Source: Nocardia brasiliensis ATCC 700358
Lineage (GTDB): Bacteria; Actinomycetota; Actinomycetes; Mycobacteriales; Mycobacteriaceae
Reading direction: 5' to 3'
DNA: 64,000 nt
NCBI RefSeq assembly: GCF_000250675.2
Contig: NC_018681.1
Span: 496,001-560,000, forward strand
The notes beneath the pieces are model-generated. The model searched no databases. It saw nothing but the letters and a program-made list of their open reading frames with translations, and was not told the origin of the DNA. The stretch's first letter is position 1. Every line of letters starts with the position of its first letter. This document shows, in pieces, positions 8,144 to 18,040 of this stretch. The position numbers and the translations under genes are program-made.

Positions 8144-9747
8144 TTCTTGCCTCCCTTGAGTTTCAGAACAGCCGGAATGTCGATGCGGCGCAGACCGCGG
8201 GCGCCGGCCGCGCGCATGGCGCCGACCGCGAACAGCAGCTTCGGCATCTGGTACGGGAACCAGAACAGCTCCTTCTGCTGGGTCGGCAGGATCGGCGTCG
8301 TAATCGCTTGCTGGCGGCAGTATTTGCGGACGCCGTCGGCCCCGCCCCAGCGCGCGCCGACACCGGACTGACTCCAGCCACCCATCGGCAGCGCGAAGCT
8401 GAACAGATTGCTGAAGACGTCGTTGATGTTGACCGCACCCGCGTTGAGCTGCCGGGCGATCCGCTCGCCCCGCTCCTTGTCGCCGGTCCACACCGAGGCG
8501 GACAGCCCGTAGATCGAATCATTCGCCAGCCGAATGGCTTCCGCCTCGTCGGCCACCTTCATGACCGGCAGCGTCGGGCCGAAGGTCTCCTCGGTGATAC
8601 AGGACATCGTGTGGTCGACGTCGACCAGCACGGTCGGCTCGAACGCGGTACCGAACCCGGCTCGCTTGCCGCCGGTGAGCACCTTCGCGCCGGCCGCGAC
8701 GGCCTCGTCGACGTGGCGCTGCACGATCGTCGCCTGGTTCTCGTTGGCCAGTGCACCCACGTCGTGCGCGGACTCGCGATCGTCCAAACCCTGGCGCAGC
8801 GCTTTGACATTCGCGGTCAGCTTGGCCACGAATTCGTCGTAGACCGGCGCCTCCACGTACACCCGCTCCACCGAGATGCAGACCTGGCCCGAGTTGAACA
8901 TGCCGCCGAAGGTGATGCCGTGCGCGGCGCGGTCGAGGTCGGCGTCGGCGAGCACGATGGCCGGGTCCTTGCCGCCCAGTTCCAGGCTGTAGGGCACCAT
9001 CCGTTCGGCACAGGCCACCGCGATCCGGCGGCCGGTCGCGGTCGAGCCGGTGAACTGGATGTAGTCGGCGTGTTCGACCACGGCGGCGCCGGTCGCGCCC
9101 GCCCCGGTGACCACCGCGAGGACCGGCGGTGCGCCGATTTCGGCCCAGCCCCTTGCCAATTCGAGCGCGGACAGCGGCGTCACCTCGGACGGCTTCAGGA
9201 TCACCGCGGCACCCGCGGCCAGCGCGGGGAACACGTCCAGCGCGGGCATGGCGAGGGGGAAGTTCCACGGCGTGATCACCCCGACGACGGGGTACGGCTT
9301 GTACGCGGTGGTCAGCTTCTTGACCCGGGCCAGCGGGCTGTGCGGGGAGGGATGGTCGTCGCTGAGGAACTTCGCCGCGCGGCGCGCGTAGTAGCCGACC
9401 AGATCGGTCGCGAACGCCGGGTCGATGAGCGAATCCACCCGTGGCTTGCCGGTTTCCGACTGCACCACGTCGGCGATCCGCTCGGTGTTGTCGATCAGCC
9501 AGTCTTGCAGTTTCAGTAGCCATTCCTTGCGGCCGTCGGCGCCGATCGCCTCCCACTCCGGCTGGTACAGGCGCAGCTCACGCACCTTCGCCGCGACTTC
9601 GTCGGCGGACACCGCGGGAACCGTGCCGACCAGCTCGCCGGTCCCGGGGTTGCGCACCTCGATGACGGTGGGGGCGGGCGCCGGAGTGGGCTTCTTCGCG
9701 GTCGCCTTGCGCGCCTGCGCTTTTTTCGCTGGTTCGGTGTTGGTCAC
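8140..9747 (-). CDS. Aldehyde dehydrogenase family protein
   Basis: 535 residues. It begins with a Lys/Ala/Pro-rich extension of about 27 residues, then the NAD(P)-dependent aldehyde dehydrogenase fold. The catalytic set is intact: Asn in TPWNFP, Lys in LKPSEVTP, Glu in LELGGKDP and nucleophilic Cys in NSGQVCISVERV. It oxidises an aldehyde to the acid. It forms an operon with the SDR (4-nt overlap), which suggests stepwise oxidation of an alcohol. It is transcribed divergently from a PucR-type regulator 156 bp away, the likely controller. The true substrate is unknown. Confidence 0.93.
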   Translation of the reverse strand: MTNTEPAKKAQARKATAKKPTPAPAPTVIEVRNPGTGELVGTVPAVSADEVAAKVRELRLYQPEWEAIGADGRKEWLLKLQDWLIDNTERIADVVQSETGKPRVDSLIDPAFATDLVGYYARRAAKFLSDDHPSPHSPLARVKKLTTAYKPYPVVGVITPWNFPLAMPALDVFPALAAGAAVILKPSEVTPLSALELARGWAEIGAPPVLAVVTGAGATGAAVVEHADYIQFTGSTATGRRIAVACAERMVPYSLELGGKDPAIVLADADLDRAAHGITFGGMFNSGQVCISVERVYVEAPVYDEFVAKLTANVKALRQGLDDRESAHDVGALANENQATIVQRHVDEAVAAGAKVLTGGKRAGFGTAFEPTVLVDVDHTMSCITEETFGPTLPVMKVADEAEAIRLANDSIYGLSASVWTGDKERGERIARQLNAGAVNINDVFSNLFSFALPMGGWSQSGVGARWGGADGVRKYCRQQAITTPILPTQQKELFWFPYQMPKLLFAVGAMRAAGARGLRRIDIPAVLKLKGGKK

Positions 9748-9903
9748 GGTTGTTCTCCCACTGACGTTGTGCTGTGAACCGTGTGGCGGGATGTGAAAGG
9801 CGCCACTGAACTATGATGTTGGCACAATTGCAAGGGAGTTTCTTGGCTCAGTTTGTCAACTGGATTGATCTTTTTTGTGTTCGAAGTACAAATCGGAGGG
9901 CAT

Positions 9904-11226
9904 GTGACCGGCGTATCACCGAGTCAGGGCGGGGCGGATCTCGAGGTGGTCCGCGACTGGCTCGCCGAATACGTCTACGAGACGATGCGGGCCGAGACGC
10001 TCGAGCAGATCGTGGCGCGCCTCGACAGCACGATCGTCGCGCGCGTGCCCGAACTCGCCGATCGCGACATGCGCCGCGACCTCGCCGCGAGCACCCGCGC
10101 GCACGCCCGGCTGATGTTGAGCGGAATCACCAGTGACACCTATGAATTCACGATTCCGGAGGAGGCGCACGCGTTCGCGCGGACGATCGCGCGGCGCGGA
10201 TTCGAGCTGCGCGTGCTGCTACGGACCTACCACGTCGGCATGGAGGGCGTGCTCGACTACATGACCGACGCGATCGATCAGCGCCAGGCCCCGCAGGAGA
10301 TCGAGCGGGCGGTGATGCTGCGGATGTTCGAGCGCTCGACGAAATGGGTGAGCACCTCGGTCGAACTGCTCACCGAGACCTACATGGAGGAGCGCGAGCG
10401 GGTCATGCGGGCCGCGCTCAACCGGCGCACCGAGACCATCCGCGCGCTGCTCGCCGGCGACGATCTGGACGCCGACCTGGCCTCGGCCCGGCTCGGTTAC
10501 CGGCTCGGTCAGCGCCACGTCGCGTTCGTGCTGTGGACCGACGAGGGCGAATCGGGCAGCGGTGACGGCGAAGTCATCGGTTTGCTGGAACGAGTCGCCA
10601 CGCGGGTCGCCGCGGGCCTCGGCAGCAGCAGGCTGCTCACCGTCGCGTCCGGCTCCAGCGGCATGTGGGCTTGGGCCGGGCTCGGTGATGGGCCGAATTC
10701 CGATGGGGGACAGGGCAGCCGAGGGGACGCGGGGGAGCCCGGTGCGCTCGGGCGGATCGCCGCCGGACTGGTCGACGCGCCGGTCCGGGTCGCGTTCGGG
10801 GTTCCGGCGGGGCAGCTCGCCGGATTCCGGCAGAGCCATCGCGAGGCGGTCGCCGCCAGGCAGGTCGCCGATCGGGGCCCGGCCGGTCCGGACCGCGTCA
10901 TCGGCTATCGCGACGTGGAGATCGCCTATCTGGCGGGCGCCGACGAAGTGGCGATGCGCGGTCTGATCGCCAGGGAGTTGCGCGCGCTGTCCGGCTCGGA
11001 CGCGAACGCGGCGCGACTGCGCGCGACGCTGCACGCCTACCTGACGAGTCATCGCAGCCCGGAGGCCACGGCGAAACTGCTCGGCGTACACAAGAACACG
11101 GTGCGCTACCGGATCCAGCGGATCGAGGAACTGCTCGGCCATCCGATCGAACAGCGCAGCTTGCCGCTGGAACTGGCGCTGGCCTGCGTGGCCGCCTACG
11201 GCGCGGCCGCTCTGCCTACCGGATGA
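9904..11226 (+). CDS. PucR/CdaR-type helix-turn-helix regulator
   Basis: 440 residues from GTG 9904, preceded by GGAGGG at 9895-9900; an upstream in-frame start at 9853 has no ribosome-binding site. The C-terminus holds the PucR-type helix-turn-helix (LRATLHAYLTSHRS..., LGVHKNTVRYRIQRIEELLG). The middle is a degenerate GGDEF-like domain and the N-terminal 150 residues resemble the RsbRD-N-like segment common in actinobacterial members. Such proteins usually activate a neighbouring catabolic operon. The divergent aldehyde dehydrogenase/SDR pair is the obvious target. Confidence 0.88.
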   Translation: MTGVSPSQGGADLEVVRDWLAEYVYETMRAETLEQIVARLDSTIVARVPELADRDMRRDLAASTRAHARLMLSGITSDTYEFTIPEEAHAFARTIARRGFELRVLLRTYHVGMEGVLDYMTDAIDQRQAPQEIERAVMLRMFERSTKWVSTSVELLTETYMEERERVMRAALNRRTETIRALLAGDDLDADLASARLGYRLGQRHVAFVLWTDEGESGSGDGEVIGLLERVATRVAAGLGSSRLLTVASGSSGMWAWAGLGDGPNSDGGQGSRGDAGEPGALGRIAAGLVDAPVRVAFGVPAGQLAGFRQSHREAVAARQVADRGPAGPDRVIGYRDVEIAYLAGADEVAMRGLIARELRALSGSDANAARLRATLHAYLTSHRSPEATAKLLGVHKNTVRYRIQRIEELLGHPIEQRSLPLELALACVAAYGAAALPTG

Positions 11227-11487
11227 TCACTCGGCCGCCTCGCCCGCGGCCACCCGCCGCAGCGGCGGTTCGGTCGGCGCGACGGCCGGACGATCCGGTA
11301 GGTCGGCCAGCAGCTGGGTGGTTGCCGCGGCGATGGCCGTAACGGCCTTGTCGACGGCGGCCTTGGTCGTGGAGCTCAGGCCGGACACACCACCGACCGT
11401 ACGCACGTACTGCAGTGCGGCAGCATAGATTTCCTGCTCGGTAGCGGCAGGTTCCAGGCCACGAAGGAGGGTGATGTTGCTACTCAT
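11227..11487 (-). CDS. DUF2277 family protein
   Basis: 86 residues, the usual size for this family. The pattern N-I-x-L...EPAATEQEIYAAALQYVR and a C-terminal Ala-rich helix match DUF2277. The function is unknown. Its stop abuts the stop of the convergent PucR gene. The upstream neighbour at 11616 is divergent, with about 130 bp between the starts. Confidence 0.82.
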   Translation of the reverse strand: MSSNITLLRGLEPAATEQEIYAAALQYVRTVGGVSGLSSTTKAAVDKAVTAIAAATTQLLADLPDRPAVAPTEPPLRRVAAGEAAE

Positions 11488-11615
11488 GCGAGCACAGTAG
11501 CTCTCTGGCCGGGTATGCGGCAGGGCAAGAAACTCCTCGGCCGAAATTGGACGTCCGGCGACCGCGCCGCGGCGAACGACACCGCGCCGCAGGCACGGCC
11601 AATAGACTCGGGCAC

Positions 11616-12452
11616 ATGCCTGCCCGCGGTGTACCCACGTTGACGACCTTCCCGTACGACGAGCTGGATCAGCGCGAAGAGGACCACTGGTCCGGCGCGG
11701 CGGTCGCGGACGACGAGTTACGGGCGCTCGCGCTCGGCGCGTTCTACTCGGCCCGCTGGGACGCCTTCCACGACGCGCTGCTGCTCGGCCCCGAACGCGA
11801 GCATCCGCTCGGCGACCGCCGGGAACTCGCCATCGACACGCTCACCGGCGCCTGGGGCATCACCGACGGAACCGAGGCGCAGGCCTCCATGGAGCAGCTG
11901 CTGGACGGCATGCACGCGCCGCTCTACGCGCTGGTCCACCCGCTGGTGATGGCCTCGATCAACGCCAGCGAGCGGGACCGCTTCGGCGAGCGGGCCGATC
12001 GGCACCGCGCCTTCCTGCGCCAGGTCGGGTCGTTCCGCGGGATGGACAATCCGGAGGCGCTGGTCCGCGACTACGACATCTGGTCCCAGGCGATCAAGAT
12101 CGGCTTCACCGATCATCTGGCCCGCCCGCTGCCCAGCGATATCCACGCCTGGGACCTGGCCCGGGTGGTCGCGGTCGCGCGGATGGCCTTCACCGCCGGC
12201 TACCTCGACGCGGATCTGGCCTGGGACTACCTCGCGCGGGCCCTGCCCATCGCGCAGGCCAAGTACCGCAACTGGCGCCAATTCGGCGACGCGTACCTCA
12301 CCGGCTGGACGTACTGGCAGGCCTGCGAAGACCTGGCGGAACTGAAGAACGGCGGGGTCGACCGGCGGATGGAACTGCTGCGCCTGTGGATGCGCCCGAC
12401 CAGCCCTTGGCGGCGCATCAGCCTCACGCCGATGCCCGTCGCGCAAGCCTGA
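11616..12452 (+). CDS. DUF1266 domain protein
   Basis: 278 residues from ATG 11616; the longer frame upstream adds 23 low-complexity residues and is unlikely. The region from WGITDGTEAQ (about residue 95) to YWQACEDL is typical of DUF1266, a helical domain of unknown function rich in W/Y/D. No signal peptide or membrane segment is seen. It is divergent from the DUF2277 gene and convergent with the next gene. No function can be assigned. Confidence 0.75.
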   Translation: MPARGVPTLTTFPYDELDQREEDHWSGAAVADDELRALALGAFYSARWDAFHDALLLGPEREHPLGDRRELAIDTLTGAWGITDGTEAQASMEQLLDGMHAPLYALVHPLVMASINASERDRFGERADRHRAFLRQVGSFRGMDNPEALVRDYDIWSQAIKIGFTDHLARPLPSDIHAWDLARVVAVARMAFTAGYLDADLAWDYLARALPIAQAKYRNWRQFGDAYLTGWTYWQACEDLAELKNGGVDRRMELLRLWMRPTSPWRRISLTPMPVAQA

Positions 12453-12531
12453 TCGCCGACACCTTCGATCGCCCGGCCGTCCGGATCGACCAGCCTCCCG
12501 ATCGATCGGCTTCCTGGCCGCCCGGCCCCCT

Positions 12532-12559
12532 GGTCGCTACCCGCCGTCGGGTAGCGACC
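12532..12559. terminator. Hairpin between convergent genes
   Basis: A perfect 12-bp stem (GGTCGCTACCCG, 12532-12543, with 12548-12559) and a 4-nt loop. The hairpin overlaps the stop codon of the minus-strand gene at 12537. It lacks a T-run, but its position suggests bidirectional termination. Confidence 0.6.
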
Positions 12560-13484
12560 GGAGGATGCCGCGGCCGTAGCGCTGGAACTGCGCGTCGTCG
12601 ACCATGCCGAGCGAGTGCCGTTCGACCAGCAGTTCCCACTCCGAATACAGCTGTGCCACACCGGGATCGGCCGGGCCCGCGGCACCGTCGGCGGAATCGC
12701 GGCGGACCGCGAAGTTCACCGCGAGCGTGACGCGCTCGGTGTCGGCCCGGTCCGCGCCGGTGAAACGTAGCGTGACGTTGCCGTCGTGCACTTCCATGCC
12801 CGCCTCGCCACGGGGCGAGCCGATCTCGCCCGCCGCTACCGGCGTGCCGTCGGTATTGCGCGCCCACAGCACCGCCGGGATGGGCAACTCGTGCGCGTAG
12901 CGGCTGCCGGCACCGATGGAAATGAACAGCAGCCGGCCGGTGGTCGCGGCGAGCAGGCCGGAACCGCTGCCCGCGGGCGCGTGCGCCACCGCGATCGCGG
13001 TCTCCAGCACGTACTCGTCCGGCGTGACATAGCGATGCAGCGCGGCTATCGCCGCCTTGGCCTCGCGGTGCGGCGCCATCCGGCGTACCGCGCGCTCCAC
13101 GTCGGCCCGGGTCGGCCCGGACTTGCCCCAGCTCGGTGCGGGCGGGTTGAGATCCGGCGCTGCGACATCGATGCGCTGCGTGGACAGGATCTGGCTGTTG
13201 ATCCGGTCCACGATCTCGCTCGCGGCCGGGACATCGTGCTCGGCGATGAGCACCGGTAACGGCGTACGGTCTGCGGGCACCCCGGTCAGCACCGGCGTCG
13301 GATATCTCAGGTAGATCTCGATGACCACCGCGTCGTCGGCGCGCCGGTTCAGCCGGACCTTCAACAGGTCCGAAACCGGTACGTCGAGCACCCGCTCACC
13401 ATCGGATCCCGGCCGCAGGACGATCAATCTCCCGCGACCGTGACGCACTATCGCTGTGGGTGTCCGTAGTTCGACTATGTCCAT
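12537..13484 (-). CDS. Hypothetical protein with PH-like and SHOCT-like segments
   Basis: 315 residues. I do not recognise the family with certainty. The stretch EYVLETAIAVAHAPAG...LAATTGRLLFISIG (about 160-200) resembles bacterial PH-like (YokE/bPH) domains. The C-terminus LVERHSLGMVDDAQFQRYGRGIL looks like a SHOCT helix pair, which often mediates oligomerisation. No signal peptide or membrane segment is evident. It is divergent from ftsH, with 358 bp between the starts. The function is unknown. Confidence 0.6.
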   Translation of the reverse strand: MDIVELRTPTAIVRHGRGRLIVLRPGSDGERVLDVPVSDLLKVRLNRRADDAVVIEIYLRYPTPVLTGVPADRTPLPVLIAEHDVPAASEIVDRINSQILSTQRIDVAAPDLNPPAPSWGKSGPTRADVERAVRRMAPHREAKAAIAALHRYVTPDEYVLETAIAVAHAPAGSGSGLLAATTGRLLFISIGAGSRYAHELPIPAVLWARNTDGTPVAAGEIGSPRGEAGMEVHDGNVTLRFTGADRADTERVTLAVNFAVRRDSADGAAGPADPGVAQLYSEWELLVERHSLGMVDDAQFQRYGRGILRSLPDGG

Positions 13485-13842
13485 ACCCCCTGCGCTCTGT
13501 TGGATTTGCGGTGCTCGCGGGGCACTACGTGGTTACGCAAGCTACCGCCTTCGCGCCCGTCGCTCGCACCGCGGTGTTGTGTCGTCGCTCACGATAGGCC
13601 GAACATGCCATGATTGTGACCACTTGGAGTAACACAGCCGGAGGACTTCGGGAACCACCGACGTCCCTTCGCCGTTTACCTCTTTAACTGCACCTGCAGC
13701 CGAACTGCGCGATGTATCGACTAGACCGTACGCGGTAACGTGGCATGTCCGCATCCGAACCCTCCCGGAGCCGGACGCGCCCGACGCATCGCTTGCACGA
13801 ACCGGAGACACCGGAAAGGACTGGCCGGCCGGCCGACGCTCT
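13485..13842. other. Non-coding interval between the hypothetical gene and ftsH
   Basis: 358 bp between divergent starts, carrying the ftsH promoter and leader on the plus strand and the promoter of the 315-aa protein on the minus strand. I see GGAAAGG upstream of the ftsH ATG as a plausible ribosome-binding site and no convincing gene or structured RNA. In M. tuberculosis hpt precedes ftsH; it is not present here. Confidence 0.5.
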
Positions 13843-16248
13843 ATGAACCGCAAGACAGTGTTTCGCACCCTGGCCATAGTCTCGGGCATTCTGCTCGTGA
13901 TCTATGCGTTCAGCTACTTCGGCAATGACACGCGCGGCTGGAAGAACGTCGACACATCCGTCGCTTTGAGCCAGCTGACCGACAAGAACAACGTCAAGAA
14001 CGTCCAGATCGATGACCGCGAGCAGCAGCTGCGCATCGAACTGAAGAACGGCAACGACGCGACCAGTGGCGAGAGCAAGATCATCGCGAAGTATCCCGGC
14101 GGTAGCGAGACCTCCAGCCAGGTCTTCGACGCCGTGAAGAACTCGGGCGCGCCCTACAACACCGTGGTCAAGCAGGAGAGCTGGCTCACCCAGATCCTGC
14201 TGTTCGTGCTGCCGATGATCATCCTGCTCGGCCTGTTCATCTTCGTGATGGCACGCATGCAGGGCGGCGGCCGCGGCGGCATGATGGGCTTCGGCAAATC
14301 GAAGGCCAAACAGCTGTCCAAGGACATGCCCAAGACCACGTTCGCGGATGTGGCCGGCGCCGACGAGGCGGTCGAAGAGCTCTACGAGATCAAGGACTTC
14401 CTGCAGAATCCGGTGCGCTACCAGGCGCTCGGCGCGAAGATCCCCAAGGGCGTGCTGCTGTACGGCCCGCCCGGCACCGGTAAGACGCTGCTCGCGCGCG
14501 CCGTGGCCGGCGAGGCGGGTGTGCCGTTCTTCACCATCTCCGGTTCGGACTTCGTCGAGATGTTCGTCGGTGTCGGTGCGTCCCGCGTGCGCGACCTGTT
14601 CGAGCAGGCCAAGCAGAACAGCCCCTGCATCATCTTCGTCGACGAGATCGACGCGGTCGGCCGCCAGCGCGGCGCGGGCCTCGGCGGCGGCCACGACGAG
14701 CGTGAGCAGACGCTGAACCAGTTGCTCGTCGAGATGGACGGCTTCGGCGACCGCACCGGCGTGATCCTGATCGCCGCCACCAACCGGCCCGACATCCTGG
14801 ACCCGGCGCTGCTGCGGCCCGGTCGGTTCGACCGGCAGATCCCGGTCGGCAACCCCGATCTGGCGGGCCGTCGCGCGATCCTGCGGGTGCACTCGCAGGG
14901 TAAGCCGATCTCGCCCGATGCCGACCTGGACGGCCTGGCCAAGCGCACGGTCGGCATGTCCGGCGCCGACCTGGCCAACGTGATCAACGAGGCCGCGCTG
15001 CTCACCGCGCGGGAGAACGGCGCCGTCATCACCGGCGAATCGCTCGAGGAGTCGGTGGATCGCGTGGTCGGCGGTCCGCGCCGCAAGAGCCGGATCATCA
15101 GCGAGCACGAGAAGAAGATCACCGCCTACCACGAGGGCGGGCACACACTGGCCGCCTGGGCGATGCCCGATATCGAGCCCGTCTACAAGGTGACCATCCT
15201 GGCCCGCGGCCGCACCGGCGGCCACGCCATGACGGTGCCCGAGGACGACAAGGGCCTGATGACCCGCTCGGAGATGATCGCCCGCCTGGTGATGGCGATG
15301 GGCGGCCGCGCGGCCGAGGAACTGGTGTTCCACGAGCCGACCACCGGCGCGTCCTCCGATATCGATCAGGCGACCAAGATCGCCCGCGCGATGGTCACCG
15401 AATACGGCATGAGCGCGCGCCTCGGCGCGGTCCGCTACGGCCAGGAGGCGGGCGATCCGTTCCTCGGCCGTTCGATGGGCCAGAGTTCGGACTACTCGCA
15501 CGAGGTCGCTGGCGCCATCGACGAGGAGGTGCGCAACCTGATCGAGGCCGCGCACACCGAGGCGTGGGCCATCCTCAACGAGTACCGCGACGTGCTCGAC
15601 GTGCTGGCAACGGCGCTGCTGGAGCGGGAGACGTTGCACCGCAAGGAACTCGAGACGCTGCTCGCCACCGTGGAGAAGCGGCCCCGGATCACCGCGTTCA
15701 ACGACTTCGGCGACCGCGTCCCGTCCAGCAAGCCGCCGGTCAAGACCCCGGGCGAGCTGGCGCTCGAACGCGGTGAGCCGTGGCCGCCGCCGGAGCAGGT
15801 GCCCGCACCGCTGCCCGCGGGGGCGGCCCGGGAGGGCCAGCCCGCCAACGGCTACCCGGATGACGGTGGCTATCACGCCCAGCCGCAGTACGGCTACCCG
15901 GCGCAGCCCGCGACCGGTTACCCGCTGCCGCAGGCGCCCGCGCCCGGCTATCCACAGCGGGGTGGCACGCACGGCTCGCGTCCGGACTACGGCGCTCCGG
16001 CCGGTTGGTCGGCGCCCGGCTGGCCGCCGCGCGAAGAGCAGCAGTCCGGTCAGCCCAGCGGCTGGACCGAACAGCCGCAGCGCGGTGGCCACCAGCAGTG
16101 GGCTCCACCGCAGGGTGGTCCGCAGGACGGCAATTACGACCGTCGCGGCAGCTACGGCGATCGCCCCGGCTACGACGAGCAGGGCCGCCCGAACCAGAAC
16201 GGTGAGGGCGAGAACAATGAGTGGGATGGACCGAACGGTCGGCACTGA
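13843..16248 (+). CDS. ftsH: ATP-dependent zinc metalloprotease FtsH
   Basis: 801 residues. Two transmembrane segments (about 10-28 and 113-135) flank a short extracytoplasmic domain. These are followed by an AAA+ domain with GPPGTGKT, the DEID Walker B and the SRH (NRPDILDPALLRPGRFDRQ), and by an M41 zinc protease domain with HEGGH (HExxH) and the downstream Asp ligand region SSDIDQATKIAR. The last 180 or so residues are a Pro/Gly/Gln-rich low-complexity tail, longer than in E. coli but usual in mycolata. It is a membrane-bound hexameric protease for quality control. The gene starts the run conserved with M. tuberculosis Rv3610c. Confidence 0.98.
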   Translation: MNRKTVFRTLAIVSGILLVIYAFSYFGNDTRGWKNVDTSVALSQLTDKNNVKNVQIDDREQQLRIELKNGNDATSGESKIIAKYPGGSETSSQVFDAVKNSGAPYNTVVKQESWLTQILLFVLPMIILLGLFIFVMARMQGGGRGGMMGFGKSKAKQLSKDMPKTTFADVAGADEAVEELYEIKDFLQNPVRYQALGAKIPKGVLLYGPPGTGKTLLARAVAGEAGVPFFTISGSDFVEMFVGVGASRVRDLFEQAKQNSPCIIFVDEIDAVGRQRGAGLGGGHDEREQTLNQLLVEMDGFGDRTGVILIAATNRPDILDPALLRPGRFDRQIPVGNPDLAGRRAILRVHSQGKPISPDADLDGLAKRTVGMSGADLANVINEAALLTARENGAVITGESLEESVDRVVGGPRRKSRIISEHEKKITAYHEGGHTLAAWAMPDIEPVYKVTILARGRTGGHAMTVPEDDKGLMTRSEMIARLVMAMGGRAAEELVFHEPTTGASSDIDQATKIARAMVTEYGMSARLGAVRYGQEAGDPFLGRSMGQSSDYSHEVAGAIDEEVRNLIEAAHTEAWAILNEYRDVLDVLATALLERETLHRKELETLLATVEKRPRITAFNDFGDRVPSSKPPVKTPGELALERGEPWPPPEQVPAPLPAGAAREGQPANGYPDDGGYHAQPQYGYPAQPATGYPLPQAPAPGYPQRGGTHGSRPDYGAPAGWSAPGWPPREEQQSGQPSGWTEQPQRGGHQQWAPPQGGPQDGNYDRRGSYGDRPGYDEQGRPNQNGEGENNEWDGPNGRH

Positions 16249-16260
16249 CCCACGGGCGGC

Positions 16261-16286
16261 CTCGCCCGGCCTCGCGGCCGGGCGAG
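16261..16286 (+). terminator. GC-rich hairpin after ftsH
   Basis: A perfect 11-bp stem (CTCGCCCGGCC at 16261-16271, with 16276-16286) and a TCGC loop. It lies 12 bp after the ftsH stop. There is no T-run, so it may only partly stop transcription into folE. Confidence 0.6.
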
Positions 16287-16392
16287 CTGTCGTCTCCGGG
16301 CCTATCGCGCTCGTCAGGAGCAGTGCCGATTAGGCTCGACCACCGGGGTGCCGAATGATTGCCGGCACCCGAGATTTTGGAGGTGTCCTCGA

Positions 16393-17076
16393 TTGTCGGC
16401 CAACAATCACCTCGGCGGTCACGCGCTCGCCGATCCGGACGGTGCCGCGGAAACCGGGTCGGCCAACGGTGTGACCGGCCCCGAGCTGGTCGCGCTGGAG
16501 ACCGGTAGACCGTTCGACCAGGCCAGAGCCGAAGCCGCGGTCCGGGAGTTGCTGATCGCGGTCGGCGAGGATCCCGACCGGCCCGGACTGGTCGACACCC
16601 CCGCGCGGGTCGCCCGCGCCTATCGCGAGATGTTCGCCGGGCTCTACGTCGAACCGGACGCGGTGCTGAACACCACGTTCGACGAGGGGCATCAGGAACT
16701 GGTGCTGGTCCGCGACATCCCGCTGTACTCCACCTGTGAACATCACCTGGTCTCGTTCCACGGGGTCGCGCACGTCGGGTACATCCCCGGCAAGCACGGC
16801 CGGGTCACCGGACTGTCCAAGCTGGCCCGCGTGGTCGACCTCTACGCCAAGCGTCCGCAGGTCCAGGAACGACTGACCAGTCAGATCGCCGACGCCGTCA
16901 TGCGCAAGCTGGATCCGCGCGGCGCGATCGTGGTGGTCGAGGCCGAGCATCTCTGCATGGCGATGCGCGGTATCCGCAAGCCGGGCGCGAGCACCACCAC
17001 CTCGGCGGTGCGCGGCCTGCTGCAGTCGAGTCCGTCTTCGCGTGCCGAGGCCCTCGACCTCATTCTGCGCAAGTGA
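16393..17076 (+). CDS. folE: GTP cyclohydrolase I
   Basis: 227 residues from TTG 16393, which has GGAGGT eight bases upstream (16379-16384). The enzyme converts GTP to 7,8-dihydroneopterin triphosphate, the first step of folate synthesis. The zinc and active-site residues are visible in STCEHHLVSFHG and AEHLCMAMRG, and GYIPG/GLSKLARVV is present. An N-terminal extension of about 45 residues is poorly conserved. It is the first gene of the fol cluster, as in M. tuberculosis (Rv3609c). Confidence 0.97.
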   Translation: MSANNHLGGHALADPDGAAETGSANGVTGPELVALETGRPFDQARAEAAVRELLIAVGEDPDRPGLVDTPARVARAYREMFAGLYVEPDAVLNTTFDEGHQELVLVRDIPLYSTCEHHLVSFHGVAHVGYIPGKHGRVTGLSKLARVVDLYAKRPQVQERLTSQIADAVMRKLDPRGAIVVVEAEHLCMAMRGIRKPGASTTTSAVRGLLQSSPSSRAEALDLILRK

Positions 17077-17161
17077 GCGGATCCCGGATGAGCGTGCGCG
17101 CGGGCCGGCGGACGAGCCACCGGCTCGGCGCGACGGCGGGCGTCCGGTGCGAGGCCGCATC

Positions 17162-18040
17162 ATGAATTTCGCGCGCGACGGCCGCCACTGCGTGGTGATG
17201 GGCGTCGTCAACGTGACCAGCGACTCGTTCTCCGACGGCGGGCGCTATCTGGATCCGGAAGTCGCGATCGCGCACGGCGTCGAGCTGTACGCGGCAGGCG
17301 CCGACATCATCGACGTCGGCGGCGAATCGACCCGGCCGGGTGCGGTGCGGGTCGATCCGGACACCGAGGCGGGCCGGGTGGTGCCGGTGATCCGCGGCCT
17401 GGTCGCCGCCGGCGTGCCCACCAGCGTCGACACCATGCGGGCCGGGGTGGCCGAGGCCGCCCTGGCGGCCGGAGTGTCGGTGGTGAACGACGTGTCCGGC
17501 GGTCGTGCCGACCCCGATATGGTGAAAGTCGTTGCCGCGGCCGAGGTCCCGTGGATTCTGATGCACTGGCGGGCGGGGGCCGACTACCGGCACACCGGCC
17601 CGGCCGATCACTACGACGACGTGGTCGCCGAGGTGCGCGCCGAACTCGCCGGCCAGGTCGACCTCGCGGTCGCCGCGGGCGTCGACCCGGCTCGGCTCAT
17701 TCTCGACCCGGGGCTCGGCTTCGCCAAGAACGCCGAGCACAACTGGGATCTGCTCGGCGCGCTCCCGGAACTGGTCGAGGCCGGTCTGCCGGTGCTCATC
17801 GGCGCCTCGCGCAAGCGCTTCCTCGGCGCGCTGCTCGCCGGCGACTCGGGTCCGCGGCCGCCGGACGGGCGCGAGACCGCCACCGCGACGATTTCGGCGC
17901 TGGCCGCCATGCACGGCGCGTGGGGGGTACGCGTGCACGACGTGCGCGCTTCGCTGGACGCCATCACCGTTACCGACACCTGGCAGCGCGCGGCCGCGGC
18001 ACGCGCGGGCAGGCCGAGCTCGCTAGGAGCGCATCGATGA
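17162..18040 (+). CDS. folP: Dihydropteroate synthase
   Basis: 292 residues from ATG 17162; an in-frame GTG at 17147 is an alternative. It condenses dihydropterin pyrophosphate with p-aminobenzoate to give dihydropteroate. It is the sulfonamide target. Family signatures are complete: MGVVNVTSDSFSDGG, DVGGESTRPGA, NDVSGG, LDPGLGFAKN and GASRKRFLG. It lies 85 bp after folE and overlaps folB by 4 nt (ATGA), so folP-folB-folK are translationally coupled. Confidence 0.97.
   Translation: MNFARDGRHCVVMGVVNVTSDSFSDGGRYLDPEVAIAHGVELYAAGADIIDVGGESTRPGAVRVDPDTEAGRVVPVIRGLVAAGVPTSVDTMRAGVAEAALAAGVSVVNDVSGGRADPDMVKVVAAAEVPWILMHWRAGADYRHTGPADHYDDVVAEVRAELAGQVDLAVAAGVDPARLILDPGLGFAKNAEHNWDLLGALPELVEAGLPVLIGASRKRFLGALLAGDSGPRPPDGRETATATISALAAMHGAWGVRVHDVRASLDAITVTDTWQRAAAARAGRPSSLGAHR

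Noticed and set aside
13684..16245. 853-aa open frame antisense to ftsH
   Set aside because: It is a high-GC shadow of ftsH: His/Arg/Asp-rich, no recognisable domain, no ribosome-binding site, while ftsH is fully conserved on the other strand.
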